Below are positions 1 to 13,969 of a stretch of 64,000 nt of DNA, in pieces (the first letter of the stretch is position 1; each line of letters starts with the position of its first letter). Where the stretch lies: NCBI GenBank assembly GCA_019096065.1, contig JAGUCH010000004.1:6634001-6698000 (forward strand). Reading direction: 5' to 3'. The notes under the pieces are model-generated. The model saw only the letters and a list, made by a program, of their open reading frames with translations, was not told the DNA's origin and did no database searches. Source of the DNA: Paracyclopina nana. Lineage: Eukaryota; Arthropoda; Copepoda; Cyclopoida; Cyclopettidae. The translations under genes and the position numbers were made by a program.

Positions 1-287
1 CCCATTTACATGCACTTGACACCCTCATAATTAGAAAGCCACAATAGGTGAGGAAATTCCCTCATATGTGATATGGCCGAGGCCATTTTATTAGTGGTGG
101 TCACCACACATGCATAGGGTCGATCTGGACATGCACACAAGAATTTGCTTTTGTTTTTCTGAAAGGCAAAAAACTTATAAAATGTCCTCATAGCAAAAAT
201 GACTTCAAAGAGCTGTTATGTGCTGTTGAAGTAACCTTGACACACAATACTCAAATGAAATGAGTCTTAATTATTGCATTATCTTAG
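1..287. other. Flank upstream of first recognised exon
   Basis: No coding exon can be supported here. The stretch ends in a convincing acceptor (pyrimidine-rich, ending TTAG at 284-287), so it is best read as intron sequence of the giant repeat gene, whose 5' end would then lie outside the window. The first few bases resemble the start of a repeat unit, but no open frame continues. A 61-codon minus-strand ORF here has no support. Confidence 0.5.
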
Positions 288-3200
288 GAACGTGTCATCC
301 CCATTGAAAAAACTGGGAGCTCCACCATTGCAGCAGAGGGAACAATCAAGATCCAGCATTCTTCCTCTTCTTCAGCTATGGAAGCTATCAACCTGCAAAG
401 GTCCAAATCTGGAGCAGATATGAAAGCTCCAGAGGTCTCAGCTCCAGTCTATCCAGTTGAGGGGAAGCACAACTACCCACCAGACATACCAGTCAGGGAG
501 GAGCCTTTGACCAAAAATGATTTGAAATTCCCAGTCCTGGGCGTGGAGGGAAAGCATAGTTTCCAAGAAAAGTCACCAGCACCTCTGGACGAAAAGCACC
601 TGGCTGGTCCAGCCTATGATGTCCAGAGACAACATTCGTAAGAGAGCATAAGGTGCTGATTCTCAATAAGTGTAAGTAAATGAAATAACTTCAGGTATAA
701 ACCAGAGGATGGAGTGAAGGAAACACCTTCATCTCTCAAGGGACCAGCCTATGATGTTTCCCATCAGCACAAATTCCCATCTGAGGGTAAATTGGATGTG
801 CCAGAAGCTCCCAAGCAGAAGGAGCTACAACTGCCCATTTTCCAAGTGGAGCACAAGTCCTCTTTTACCATCCCAGAAGGCTCACTGGACAAGCCTCCCA
901 TTCCTAAGCCTTTAGTTGGCCCCAAGTTCAAAGTGGACAGTGACCATTTGTACTCTGGGATAGACATGGACCTACACAATGATGTGGAGAAGCCAGCCAA
1001 ATTGACCACTGAATTGATCACACCCATTTATGCCACTGGAGACCATGAGAAAATGGCTGTAAATCACTTCAAAGAAGTGGTCATGCATGCTGAAATGATT
1101 AGGCTCCTTCAAGGACCAGTCTATGATGTGGACAGAAATCACCACTTCCAACAACTCATGGTCCATGCCTCGGAGTTGAAAGACCTTAATGGCCCTGTGT
1201 ACAATGTGGATACTAAGCATCACTTCCAGGAATTACTTACTCATGCCTATGAGCTGAAGCAACTGCAAGGTCCCATTTACATGCAGGATGGTACCAACAA
1301 GTACATAGCTCAAACACCAATACATGAGAAAATTGTTCCAATGAACCCACCTGTGTTCAAGGATGTGGGGGGTAAAAACTCCTATGTGCCTGAAAAACCA
1401 ATAGGTCCAAGGCCTGACCCCTTAATGATTGGACCTAGACTTCCAGGAGTGGAGACCAAAAACAGCTTTGTCCCTAATGATCCACCAATAGAAATTGAAA
1501 AGCTTATGGCTCCACCAGGGTACAGAGGCATTGATATCAACCCTCACAATCTATACTGTCCTGATGCTAAGCAAAAGCCTGGGGATCCTCCCATGGTAGG
1601 GCCTAAATTGCCTAACATAGAGTCTTCTCACAAGTATGGTCCAGTACCTGAGAGAGTTCCACCTGGGCCAAATGTCAATGGACCAGTCTATTCAGGAGTG
1701 GAGATTAGGAACCACTATGACATAGTTGAAGAGAGAGTCCATGGAGAAATTGTCATGGCAGGACCAAAGTATGCCAATGTTGAAGCCAGAAATATGTATA
1801 TCCCACCTACTGAGAAGAGGACAATGGATAAAATGATGAGCAACCCAGTAAAGCCAGGAGTTGAAGCATCCAACAAGTATCAACCACCTATGGACAGAAT
1901 TCCTGGTGAGCTAGCTATGACTGCCCCCAAGTACAGAGGGGTAAATGATCAAACCAAATACTGCCCCCTAGTTGAGAAGAAAGAAACTGAGAAGCATTTG
2001 ACTGCTCCCATCTATCCAGGCATTGAAACCAAGAGCAACTACCATCCAATGCCAGAAGAGAAGCCCCATGTAGATACACCTATGACAGGGCCAAAATACC
2101 ACAATGTTGATTCAAGCAACCTCTACTATCCAGTTGATGGAAAACCACCAGCTGAGCCACCCATGGTGGGGCCTGTTTACCCACACATTGAAGCATCCAA
2201 CAAATATAATCCTCACACTGATAGAGTGCATGGAGAAATCATTAGGACAGGCCCAAAAATGTCCAACATTGAAGAGCATAATCTGTACTCTCCTGTTCCT
2301 GATAGAGTGAAAAATGCACCTTTGCAAGCAGCTCCTGTCTACCAAGGAATTGTTACCAAAAACCAATATGTGCCACAAGGCCAAAGAGTCCCTGGAGAGC
2401 TAGCCAATACAGGCCCAAAGAGGCCAGGTGTTGATGACAAAGTGAAATACAATCCTCAGATTGAACGAGTTGAAGGACAGCTAGCTATGACTGCACCTGT
2501 ATATCATGGAGTTGATTCAAGTAGCAAGTATTGCCCTCAAACTGAAAGGGTTAAGGGTGAACTTGCAACTCCATACCCAATTTTGTCTGATCAGCCCATG
2601 AAAGGCATGTACATTCCAAATAGCCAGAGGGTTGAGCATGACTTTCCAATGGAAGGCCCAGTCTACCATAATGTTCAAGGATCCAACAACTACAATCCTG
2701 TTCCTCAAGAAAAGGTCTCTGGTCCAGTAGCCATGTTTGGCCCGAAATACCCAAACATTGAGGAGTCTCACAAATATGGTCCTATCAATCCAAGAGTCAA
2801 GGGAGAAATGTTCACAGCAGGCCCAGTTTATCCGGTTGATCCAAACAACAAATATTGTGACATTCCTGAGAGAAGACCAGGAGGGGAAATCATGGCTGGA
2901 CCTGTTTACCATGGCATAGATCCAAAGAACAGTTATGTGCCTGAAACTTCTAAAACTAGTGGTCCCTTGGTCATGTGTGGTCCAGTATACAAGGGTGTTG
3001 ACACTGAAAACAAATACAGCATGATCCCAGATAAGGCTGACACACCTCATCTTGTCCTCGGCCCTGTGTACCCAACCAATTATCAACACAAATACAACCC
3101 ATTTGAGCCAAGAAAAGAAATTGAAAGTGGCATGGTTGGACCAGTCTACAGTGTGTTACATGAGCATCACTTCAGGGAGATCATTTCAAATACTTTAATG

Positions 3201-6200
3201 TTGAGTGAGATGCTCAATAGCAAATTTGATGTGGATATGGCCCATCACAACTACAGCCCAGATTCACCAAAGGTTGTAGAAATCAAAAACCTCTTAGGTC
3301 CTGTATATGAGATTCTAAATGAGCATCACTTCAACCAACTCAATGCTGTTGCAAATGAACTGAAGACGCTGCAATCCCCAGTTTACATGCCTGAAGCAAG
3401 GCATCACTACAGCGAAATTGGCAAGCATGTTGAAAAACTTGAGGCTTTGAAAGGTCCTGTGTATGACATAAAACGAGATCATCACTTCCAAGCAATTTTC
3501 CAACAAATTGACAAAATCAAGCAACTGCAGGGTCCTATCTACAATCTAGATTTGCCAAAGCATTGCTTCTCTCAAATTGAACAACATTTGGAAACACTCA
3601 AGACACTTAAGGGACCCATTTACGATGTAGAAAGCAAAAACCACTATTTGGAAATCATCAAAAATGCTGAGACAATGAAGTCCCTGAAAGGTCCTATTTA
3701 CGAATTTGGAGAGCCAGGACATAAATACACAGGAGATGTTCTTGAGCCTCAGCCCATTTCAAAACCATCATTGTTTGGCCCAAAATACAAGATAGAGTCA
3801 GAGCATCACTTTTCTGAGATTGTGTCACAAGTGGAAAAGCTTAAGGACCTCACAGGTATAGCTCATAATGTAAACCATTAATGACATCAATAAGAAAACC
3901 GTTAACAACCTAAATAAGCAGTTTAGATGGGAGATGGCGCATTTAAGATAATTAAAAGCCAAACTACTAATAGTAAATAATATGTAACATAAATGCCATG
4001 GTTGATTGTCATGTTCTTCCAGCAGCAATATTGGACCTTTAAAAATGGAGGGATAAATAATTTATTAAGATGTTTTCCAATTCACAACATTTATATACAG
4101 AATATCCTAAGATTTGTTTTCAGTGTAAATGAGTGATATGCATGCATTACTGACATTGCATAATAAGCTTATTCCATATACCCTCAATGCAAATATTGAC
4201 ACTCTACACCAATACTCTTAGGTCCAGTTTATAAATTGGAAGATCGTGAGCATCATTTCAGGGAGATAACAAAGCATGTCAATTCCCTTAAAACTCTTGT
4301 GGGTCCAATTTTTATTGATGAGCCTCACAAATATGGAGAAGTAGGAAACAAAGATGCAAGAGTGAAAGAAATTCATGGTCCTATTTATGTTGATGGGAAT
4401 GCAAGGCATCACTACTCTGAAGATACCAAGCCATCAGAGTTGCAAGCCAAAACCTTAAAAGGGCCTATATATATAAATGATGACTACAAACATCATTTCA
4501 ATCAGTTGGAACAACATTTGGATACCTTGAAAACTCTAAAAGGCCCAGTGTATGATGTTGAAAGCAAGAGTCACTATATGGAAATTATGAAGCATGCAGA
4601 GACACTAAGGTCCTTGCAGGGACCAATTTATGAAATTGGAGAGGCAGAGCACAAGTATACTGGAGACTGTTTAGAGCCAGCACCAACTCATGAGAGGAGC
4701 TTGCATGGTCCAAAATACAGAATAGACTCAACACATCACTTCTCAGAAATTGTGTCACAGGTTGAAAAACTTAAAGAGCTTAAAGGTATTTTTATTGTGA
4801 ATTCCATGAAGACTTTAACCTAAAAGAAAGTTCTTGTGAAACCTTAAAGCAGAAATTAACAAAACAATTTAGACTTTTTTTAACATAATACCAGCAAAAG
4901 TTGGTTTCAATTTTGTTAGTACACTCTCAAAAGAGGTATTAATTGTTAAAGAAATGAGCACAGTTATACAAGCTAATAACTGTTTTGGGGAAGACATTTA
5001 CAATAATCCAATAATAAAATCTTGCAGTCATCTAGTAACCAAAATTTAACAGGAATTTAAAGGTTTAAATTTGCTTATTAATTCTTTTTGCAAATGAAAA
5101 GAGCTTTGTAAACTGTGATAGTAAACTTGCACAACAGGTCCAATTTACAACTTGGAAGAAAGAGAACACCATTTTAGAGAGCTTACAAAGCATATTACCT
5201 CCTTGAAGCCACTTGTCAGGCCAATATTTATTGATGAGCCCCACAAGTATGGTGAGGTTCCCAAAAGAGATGGAGGTGTCAAGGAGGTGCATGGGCCAAT
5301 CTATATTGAAGGAAATGCAAAGCATCACTACTCTGAACAATCAAAGCCTGCAGAACTTCAAGCCAAAACATTGAAGGGCCCAATCTATGTCAATAATGAT
5401 TACAAACACCATTTTGCTCAGATTGAGCAACATTTGGACACCCTCAAGGAGTTGAAAGGGCCTGTGTATGATGTGGAGAGCAAAAACCACTTTCTTGAAA
5501 TTAGAAAACATGCTGAGACATTGCAGTCACTAAAAGGCCCAATTTACTATGAGGGTGAAACTATGCATTTATATCAATGTGACACTCTGGAGCCTGCTCC
5601 AACTCATCAGACTCTACTTCATGCTCCTAAATATCAAATCGACTCAGAGCACCATTTCTCAGAAATAATCAGTCAAGCTGGAAAGCTAACAGAGCTCAGA
5701 GGTACATACAATTAAGATTTGCTACCCTTTATGCATGCATTTGATATGCTTTTAAAAAAATTGAAGAGATTTTAAGATAAGGTTGATTGCTAAAAGCCTT
5801 TTGCCTAAAACAACAGAGAGGCAAGAACAAGAAGATACTATTGTCTGACAAAGCATGATTCTCCATGCCAAAGGCCAAAAATGAGCCAAAAATCCACATC
5901 AATGACAAAAAGATCTCACCTTTGAGGTTCAAGCCAAGATTTGAGGTCCTTCAAGTTTGGATGAATGTTGAGAGAAAAAATGAATCTTAATATTATTTTC
6001 TGAGGAACTAAAGAAGTTAGAATTCATTAATTAGTCACAAAAATCCTGGCAAAAATCTCATGGTGGCTCTAAAATTCTAATCAAAGAACTATAAGAGTAT
6101 TTTGTGCTGGCAAGTGCAAAAGAGAACAAAAGCAATCAAAACTTTTACAAGAAGAGGACAGCTAAATTTCCAAACTGACATCTATGAATTTATGACAAAA

Positions 6201-9200
6201 AGTAGATGCCTGAATAACAAAAAAAATTAAGGGTTATCCTGATTCAAAGAATGATGAACATTTTAGGGGTTGCTTTTGTGAAAAGTGCTCACAATTCTCA
6301 GATAAAGACTTAATGGTCTTATTAGAGATAGATTAACATTTTTGTTGAAGGTGTTCACTATTCTCTGAATAAGGATGTGTGAATAGAAAGCTAATGAACA
6401 GAACCTAAGTATTCTAAGCTCACCCCAACAATTTAAAAAGTTTTGATGTCACATACTAGGTCCTGTATATAATGTGGAAGAAAGGGACCACCACTTCAGA
6501 GAGCTCACAAAGCATGTCACTTCTTTGAAGACATTGGTTGGTCCAATATTTGTGGATGAGCCTCACAAGTATGGCGAGGTACCCAAAGGAGATGGAGGTG
6601 TCAAGGAGGTGCATGGGCCAATCTATATTGAAGGAAATGCAAAGCATCACTACTCTGAACAATCAAAGCCTGCAGAACTTCAAGCCAAAACATTGAAGGG
6701 CCCAATCTACATCAGTGATGATTACAAACACCACTTTGCCCAGATTGAGCAACATTTGGACACCCTCAAGGAGTTGAAAGGGCCTGTGTATGATGTGGAG
6801 AGCAGGAGCCATTTCATGGAAATCATCAAGCATGTGGACACTCTCAAATCACTCAGTGGTCCAATTTATGACATTGGAAACCATGAACACAAGTACACTG
6901 GTGATGTTTTAGAGCCTCATCCAGCTCATCAGACTCAGCTCCATGGTCCAAAATACCAAATCGACTCAGAGCATCAATTTTCAGAAATCATTGCACAAGT
7001 AGAGAAACTTAAGAGTTTGACAGGTACTTAATTAAGGGTAACAGATAAAACAACTAAAACCTAAATATTGCTGCTGTGAATCTGGGATAAAATTGCCTGC
7101 GCCTTACAAATTATAATTGTTGGCTTCAGTATTTTAACTACCTAATTAAGTAAAATGAAAAATTCTGACTATTTTTAGGCCCTGTCTATAACTTGGGAGA
7201 TACTGAGCACCATTTTAGAGAGCTTACAAAACATGTGGAATCACTCAGAACCCTGGTGGGACCTATATTCATTGATGAGCCTCATAAGTATGGATTAGTT
7301 CCAAGTCGAGATGGTGGAGTGAAAGAAATTCATGGTCCAATCTATATTGATGGCAATGCAAAACATCATTATTCTGAGCAACCAAAGCCAGCTGAGCTGC
7401 AAGCAAAGACTTTGAAGGGCCCCATTTACATTAATGATGACTACAAGCATCATTTCCAAGAAATTGAAAAGCATGTGGAAACTTTAAAAAATCTCATGGG
7501 TCCAATCTATGATGTAAAACACCAACACAATTGTCTACTTCTCAAAGAGAAACCAGATATGGAGACTAAACTGCAAGGTCCTATTTATGATATTGGCAAA
7601 ATTGAGCATGGCTATTCAGAGCACAATATCATCAAACCAGATAAGGGAAAGAAACTGAATGGCCCCATCTATAAAATTGACAATCCAGCTCACCACTTTG
7701 ATGTTATTCTTGATCAAGTTAGGTCATTGAAAAATTTGGTTGGGCCAGTGTACAATGTTGATGTGGAGCACCATTTCAATGAGATATCCAAGAGAATTAG
7801 GGGAGTTGAAGAGCTCATGGGCCCAGTGTACTCCATAGAAGAGTCAAGGCATCATTATGGAGAAATAGTGAGAAATGTGGAAACATTGAAAAATTTGGCT
7901 GGTCCTGTATACTCTGTAGATCACAAAAATAGTTATCAGGAAATTATTAAGCACACAGAGAAGCTGGAGAAACTAATGGGCCCAATTTATGATGTAGAGC
8001 ACAAGAGTACATTCAACCAAGTTATGGAAAGAGCAGAGCAAATCAAGGAACTTAAAGGTCCAATTTATGATGTCAATCATGAAAGCAAGTTTAATGAAAT
8101 GGTCCAGAGTGTGGATAAAATCAAGCAATTGATGGGACCAATCTATGATGTCAACATCAAGCATGGTTACGAAGGAATTAAAACCCACATGGAAGCTCTC
8201 AAAAATCTGGCAGGTCCCATTTATAAGGTTGATAGGAAACATGGATATGATGAAATTCCAGTGAGGATTTCTGGACCACAGGAATTGGTTGGTCCTGTTT
8301 TCAACATTCCCGAAAACCATCATCATTACCGAGAAATGATAAAACATTTAGAGGGCCTCAAAAAACTTGAAGGACCTATTTATCTGCCTGACTCTCCCCA
8401 ACATCATTACTGTGAGTTAGTGAGAAATGTTGAGGCAGTCAAAAATCTACAAGGCCCAGTGTTCAATGTTGAGCATAAAAATCTTTATCAAGAGATAGTG
8501 AAGCGAACAGAAAAAATTGAGAAATTGTTGGGCCCTATTTATCAAGTAGAGCACAATAACAGTTTCAAGGAGATTTATAGTGCCACAGAGAAAATTAAAA
8601 ACCTTGCTGGTCCTGTTTATGATGTTGATCACAGTTCCAACTTTTTGGAGGTCATCAAAGCAGTTGATGGCATAAAAAACCTTATTGGTCCAATCTATGA
8701 AATTGACAGTAAGCATCATTTCAGTGAAATTGACAAACACATCAGTGACCTGAAAGCTTTACATGGGCCAATTTACAAGATTGATAGGAAACATCATTTT
8801 GATGAGATTCCTGAACATATCTCTGGCCCTCATGACCTTGTCGGTCCGCTTTATAATATACCAGACAACCATCACCACTTCAATGAAATTTTGAAGCATG
8901 TCAGTGATCTTAAAGCCCTTGCTGGTCCAGTTTACAACTGTGACAGAGACCACCACTTCAGGGAGATCCAGACTAATATTGAAAACTTGTCTGGACTTCA
9001 AGGTCCCATTTATAATGTTGAAGGTAACCATCATTATCAGGAGATAATTCAGCACATTGACAAGCTAAAGAAGCTGCAAGGTCCAATTTACCAGATAGAG
9101 AATAGCCATCACTTTGATGCGATTGCTGAGAAAGCAGAGATTATTAAGAGTTTGAAAGGTCCCATTTATGACATTGACAACAAACACCACTTCAACGAGT

Positions 9201-12200
9201 TTGAGAAAGTTGTGGAAAAAGCTCTTCATCTTGAAGGCCCAATCTATGATGTTGACCGGAAACATCACTTTACAGAGATCCTTAAGCATATCAGTGGACT
9301 TAATGACTTGCATGGACCTGTGTACAAGATTGATAGAAAACATGGATATGATGAGTACACTCCACCAGTCCAACATGACCCTGAGCTCTGTGGTCCTGTT
9401 CTCAATGTGCCAGACAGAAATCATCATTATCGTGAGATCAAAGGCAGAATTGACCCACCGAGGGAAATACAAGGCCCTGTTTACCAAGGTGTTGACATCA
9501 ATCACCACTATAACCTTGTGTTGGAACATTTGGACAGCCTTAAGCAATTGACAGGACCCATTTATGATGTTGAAAGAAAGCATGAATTTGTGAAACTGGA
9601 AGAAGCTGTAGTAGGAATCAAGAAGCTTATGGGTCCAATTTACCAGATTGAAAACGAGCATCACTTCACACAAATTGTGGAGCATGCTGATAAACTAAAA
9701 AACCTCAGTGGTCCTATTTACGATGTTGACCGTGAGCATCATTTTAAAGCCTTGGCAACTCATGTGGATGCTGCTAAAAAGCTACTTGGACCAATCTATG
9801 ACGTGAACCGAGAGCATAGCTTCAAGGAAATAATTTCTAAAGTGAAGACCTTGAGAGATTTGCAAGGTCCGGTATACAACATCAAGAGAGACCACAAATT
9901 TTCTGAGATCTTGGAGCGGGTGCAGGAACTCAAAAACTTGGTTGGGCCAGTTTATGATGTATCAACTGACCATCACTTTAACGTGATAGAAAAGAATGCA
10001 ATAGAGTTGAAGACCCTAATGGGTCCAGTCTATGATGTGGAAAGAAAAAATCACTTTGATAACATCTTGACTAACATTGATCAGCTGAAGAACTTGACTG
10101 GACCAGTTTACGATATTCAGAGGAACCACAATTTCCAACAAATTGAGCAAAATGTTGAGAGCCTTTTGAGCCTTCAAGGGCCAGTGTACCAAATCTTGCA
10201 TGACCATAATTTCCGAGAGATCTTTACTGAGCAACCCAATATCAAGACCCTTCAGGGACCCATTTATGACAAGATTGGAGTGACCCACCATTTCAAGGAG
10301 ATTTTCCACCATATTTCGAACCTCAAGTCTCTCCAAGGACCTATTTATGAGACTGAGCACAAGAATTTGTTTAACATTATAGAGAAACATTTGGTTGATC
10401 TCAAGGAGCTGAATGGACCTGTCTACAAGATAGAGAGGAAGCACCAATATTCTGAGATCAAAGAGGCTCCTCCAGAGGTCAAAAGCCTGGTAGGACCTGT
10501 CTATGATGCTGAACGTGAACATCACTTCAGAGAGATCAGCAAATCTTTGGCAGATCTCAAGACACTCAAGGGTCCTGTATATGAAATTGAAAGAGAACAT
10601 CACTTCCAAAATCTATTGGGCCATGTTGAAGATTTGCAGACCTTGACTGGCCCAGTGTATGCTATTGATAACAAGCACCACTATGAAGACAAGCCTATGA
10701 AAACTGACATTGGCATTAGGCTCATGGGACCAGTGCTTCAAGTTGAAAGAGAGCATCACTATTCTCAAATTGAGAGACACATGGAAGACCTTAAGACCCT
10801 CAAAGGCCCTATTTATAGTGTTGAGCATGCTCATCACTTTGAAGAGATTGAAAAGCATATTGAGAGCTTGAAGCACTTGCAAGGACCCATCTATGATGTC
10901 AACAGGGATCATCAGTACAGAGCTATTGAAACTCCTCATCCTGAGCTCAAAGAGCTTTCTGGGCCAGTTTATCACATAGAGCGAGAGCATAATTATTATG
11001 AGGAAAATCCTCCAGAACAAAGTGACCTGAGCGAGCTGGTTGGACCTGTTTACAAAGTAACCCGTGATCATGGTTACTATGAATTGAACAAGCCCAAGGA
11101 TGACATGACTCAGATGTCTGGACCTGTTTACAAATGTGAAAGAGCTCATAAGTACAGAGAACGAGAATCTCTGGCCACCAGCCTCACTGATATTCATGGA
11201 CCAGTTTATGATTGTCCTCATGACCACAAGTACACAATTGCAGAGACTCCAGTCATTGACAACATTCCTCTTCATGGACCAATCTATGATGTTAACACAA
11301 GGCATCATTATTTGGAGCCCATTAAAAAGCAACAAGACACTTCAACTCTAAAGGGTCCTATCTATAAGGTGGATAGGAATCATCACTTTGACAAGATTCA
11401 GACTCATGTAGAGAGCCTGAAGGAGCTTTCTGGTCCAGTTTATGAGGTGGAAAGCAAGCATCACTTCAAGGAAATTGAGCAACATATTGCTGACCTCAAG
11501 GAGCTGTCAGGGCCAGTGTACAAGATTGAGCAGGACCATAATTATTTGCAGCTGTCAAGAAAGGTGCAAGAGCTCAAAGAACTGCAAGGCCCAGTGTACA
11601 ATGTTGACATGAAGCATCAGTACAGTGAGGTGCTGTGCTACATGCACAACTTGAAGAAGGCTTCAAGGCCTCAGTACAATACTCAATACAAGCATAGCTA
11701 TGATCCCAAGGATTATGCCAAGACTGTAGAAGTGACATCTTTGGCAGGCCCAATTTATGCAGTTCCACAAAAACACTCATATGGACATGACTACAAAGCT
11801 TCATCTGAGGGCAAAGAACTTCATGGTCCTGTATACATGGATGGAAGACACAGCTATGGCCAAGGCTACACCAGGGCAACTCCAGAGAAAGTCTCAGCAG
11901 GGCCAGTCATGAATGTATCCCATAGGCACAATGTAAGCTGCATGCATATCAGACCAATGACAAATTACCAAACTTCTCAATTTTACAGTTCAAGCAGCAA
12001 CTGGATCGTCCACATCAGAGGGACAAAAAATCTGCTCCTGTGTATGAAGTGACCCAAAGCCACCATTATCGTGAGAGCAAAAGCCATAGGACTGACTTGG
12101 GTGGCTTGGTGGGTCCCATTTATACACAAACGAAGCACAACTTTTCTGACAACTATGTTGCTCCCAAAGCAAGGAGGTAATTTTAATCAGGGCATCCATT

Positions 12201-13969
12201 TCATGATTTAGATAGTTAATTTGCTTTTTAGTGAGAGCAAAGAGAGGGAGGAAAAACAGAAGGCAATTGTCAGTAAATTCTTCCAGAAGGAACAGCAAAC
12301 TAAGCAATCTACCAAAGCAGCAAGAGCCATGTTTGAATCAATGTCTACTCAGAGTAGCCAGCAGCAATCTAGCAGAAGCATGATGACTTCATCCTCTTCC
12401 ATGGCCATGTCTTCTTCTACCACCACAACCACTCAACAACTGTCTAAAGTGGAGCAGCGTAGCACTATTCAAATTGATGAGGCTAAAAAGGCTGGTGAGG
12501 AGCGAAAAATGGAGGCCAAGAGAAGGCGAGAGGAATTTGTGATCAAGCAATCTGAGGCCAAGTTGATGAGCAATGTGAAAACCACCCAAGAGCTCCACCA
12601 GGAAAGGGAGGAGATGATTGCTAGGGAAGTGCTGAAAATCCAAGAGGAATCTAGGAAAATGATGGAGAGGTATTTGGATGACAGCAAACGTAGAGCTGAC
12701 ATGCTACAGAAAGAACAGGTACCTCTAAAATCAAATTGAAGCTGTCATTAGTTTTAAAGTGAAATGATGATTATCACTTCAGGAAATGCGCGAAAGAGAG
12801 GAAAAGATGAAGGCTGAGCTAGTTAGAAAAAGGATGGAAGAGCAAGAGGAAAAGGAGAAGCAAAGAAAGGCTGAATTAAAACGGCAGGAATCTTTGCTAA
12901 AGCAAGAAGGCCTTCACAAGGAAAAGGAAGAAATGCGTAGGAGGGAAGAAGCTAAAAGGTATGATATTTCCCTCATGCCTAATCCTGTTTTCCGAAAAAA
13001 AACCACTCATTGTTCGATAGAATGGAGGAGCAAAGGCTAATGGAGGCAAAACGCCAGCAAGAAGCTAGGAAAAGGCAAGATGAGCTCAAAATGAAAAGAG
13101 ACCTAGATAAAGATGCTGAGAAAAGGCGAGCTGAAGAGTATGCCAAAGCTGAAGAGCTGAGAAAGAGGCAAGTGGAGCAGCTTGAACAATTGAGGTTAAA
13201 GGCAATGCAACAGCAACAAAGAGCAATGGCAAAGGTTGAACTGAAGTACTACTCTCCAAGTGATTCCAGACCTGGTGACTTGCACAGCTTTGGATTTGGC
13301 AATGTCACAACCGGCCAAGTACCTACATTCAGGATAAAAAAACTTGGAAATGTTAACAACACCTATTTTTCAGGTTAGCTCAAGGAAATATGAAATTCTC
13401 ACCAGGGCCTCATCTGTTGGCCTGGAAGATAGGGAGAATTTGAACCCTGACCTGATGCGACAAGTGTCCCACAGCGCCAGGGCCAGTCCTGTTCCAGGAA
13501 TGTTGGCCATGAAGCAAATGGCGTCATCAGACTCAGTTGATGTTTCAATGCAGCAAAAGAGTGTTCAGGCAAGCTTTTTTCAAAGTCACCAAAAATATCA
13601 TCTTACCTTCTCAATGTTATTTAGCAGCAGCAGCAGCAATGGTCACAGTCAACAAAAACAGCTGGATTCAAAACTGACTTTGCCGAGTCGACGGCGGCAC
13701 TCAGCTCTGGATTAACCAGGAGGCAGGCAACGACAATGACTTCGCAAAAAGCTTCGGCTGAAATGAAGTCCTTGTCAATGTCTTCGTCGAAACAGGTAAA
13801 CAAATCAAGGCATTTTTCAACTCTCTCATTTAGCAAACTTTTTATTATTTAGACTTCTTCGCATCAACAGTTCTCTTCCTCGTCGTCTTCCTCGTTTTCA
13901 GCCTCCTCAGTTCAGATGAGCTCGGGAGCTCAGCAGTCAATCAGTTTCAGTCAAGAGCAGCAGCAATAA
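288..13969 (+). CDS. Giant tandem-repeat protein with coiled-coil tail, 13 exons, 5' incomplete
   Basis: Function unknown; I recognise no family. Exons: 288-637, 695-3855, 4222-4785, 5138-5701, 6460-7023, 7179-11932, 11989-12176, 12232-12718, 12783-12958, 13021-13318, 13374-13568, 13625-13795, 13853-13969. They sum to 11589 nt, exactly 3863 codons including TAA, which supports the model. Residues ~60-3320 are tandem units of about 29 residues opening with GP[IVK]Y. One class (mainly residues ~300-900) continues V-[ED]-x-x-N-x-Y-x-P; the other has HHFxEI...LKxL. Residues ~3385-3660 are Lys/Arg/Glu-rich with heptad-like spacing, a probable coiled coil. The tail is Ser/Gln-rich. No signal peptide or membrane segment is visible, suggesting an intracellular structural or scaffold protein (inference). 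The first in-frame ATG is 378, but the open frame starts at the acceptor at 288, so an upstream exon is likely. AATAAA overlaps the stop. Confidence 0.85.
4222..7023 (+). repeat. Triplicated 564-nt exon cassette of the giant repeat gene
   Basis: Three exons at 4222-4785, 5138-5701 and 6460-7023 are each exactly 564 nt (188 codons). Each begins by completing a Gly codon (phase 1) and ends after the first base of another Gly codon, so each can be added or removed without changing frame. Each encodes the same order of six or seven repeat units, including a motif around FIDEPHKYG and another around EHKYTGD. The end of exon 2 (about 3540-3855) matches the cassette's 3' half, and the start of exon 6 (7179 to about 7480) matches its 5' half. 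This fits unequal exchange within an originally continuous repeat array. Confidence 0.85.

Noticed and set aside
972..11879. Many long minus-strand ORFs opposite the giant repeat gene
   Set aside because: They mirror the repeat unit on the antisense strand and repeat with the same period; splice phases and composition support only the plus strand.
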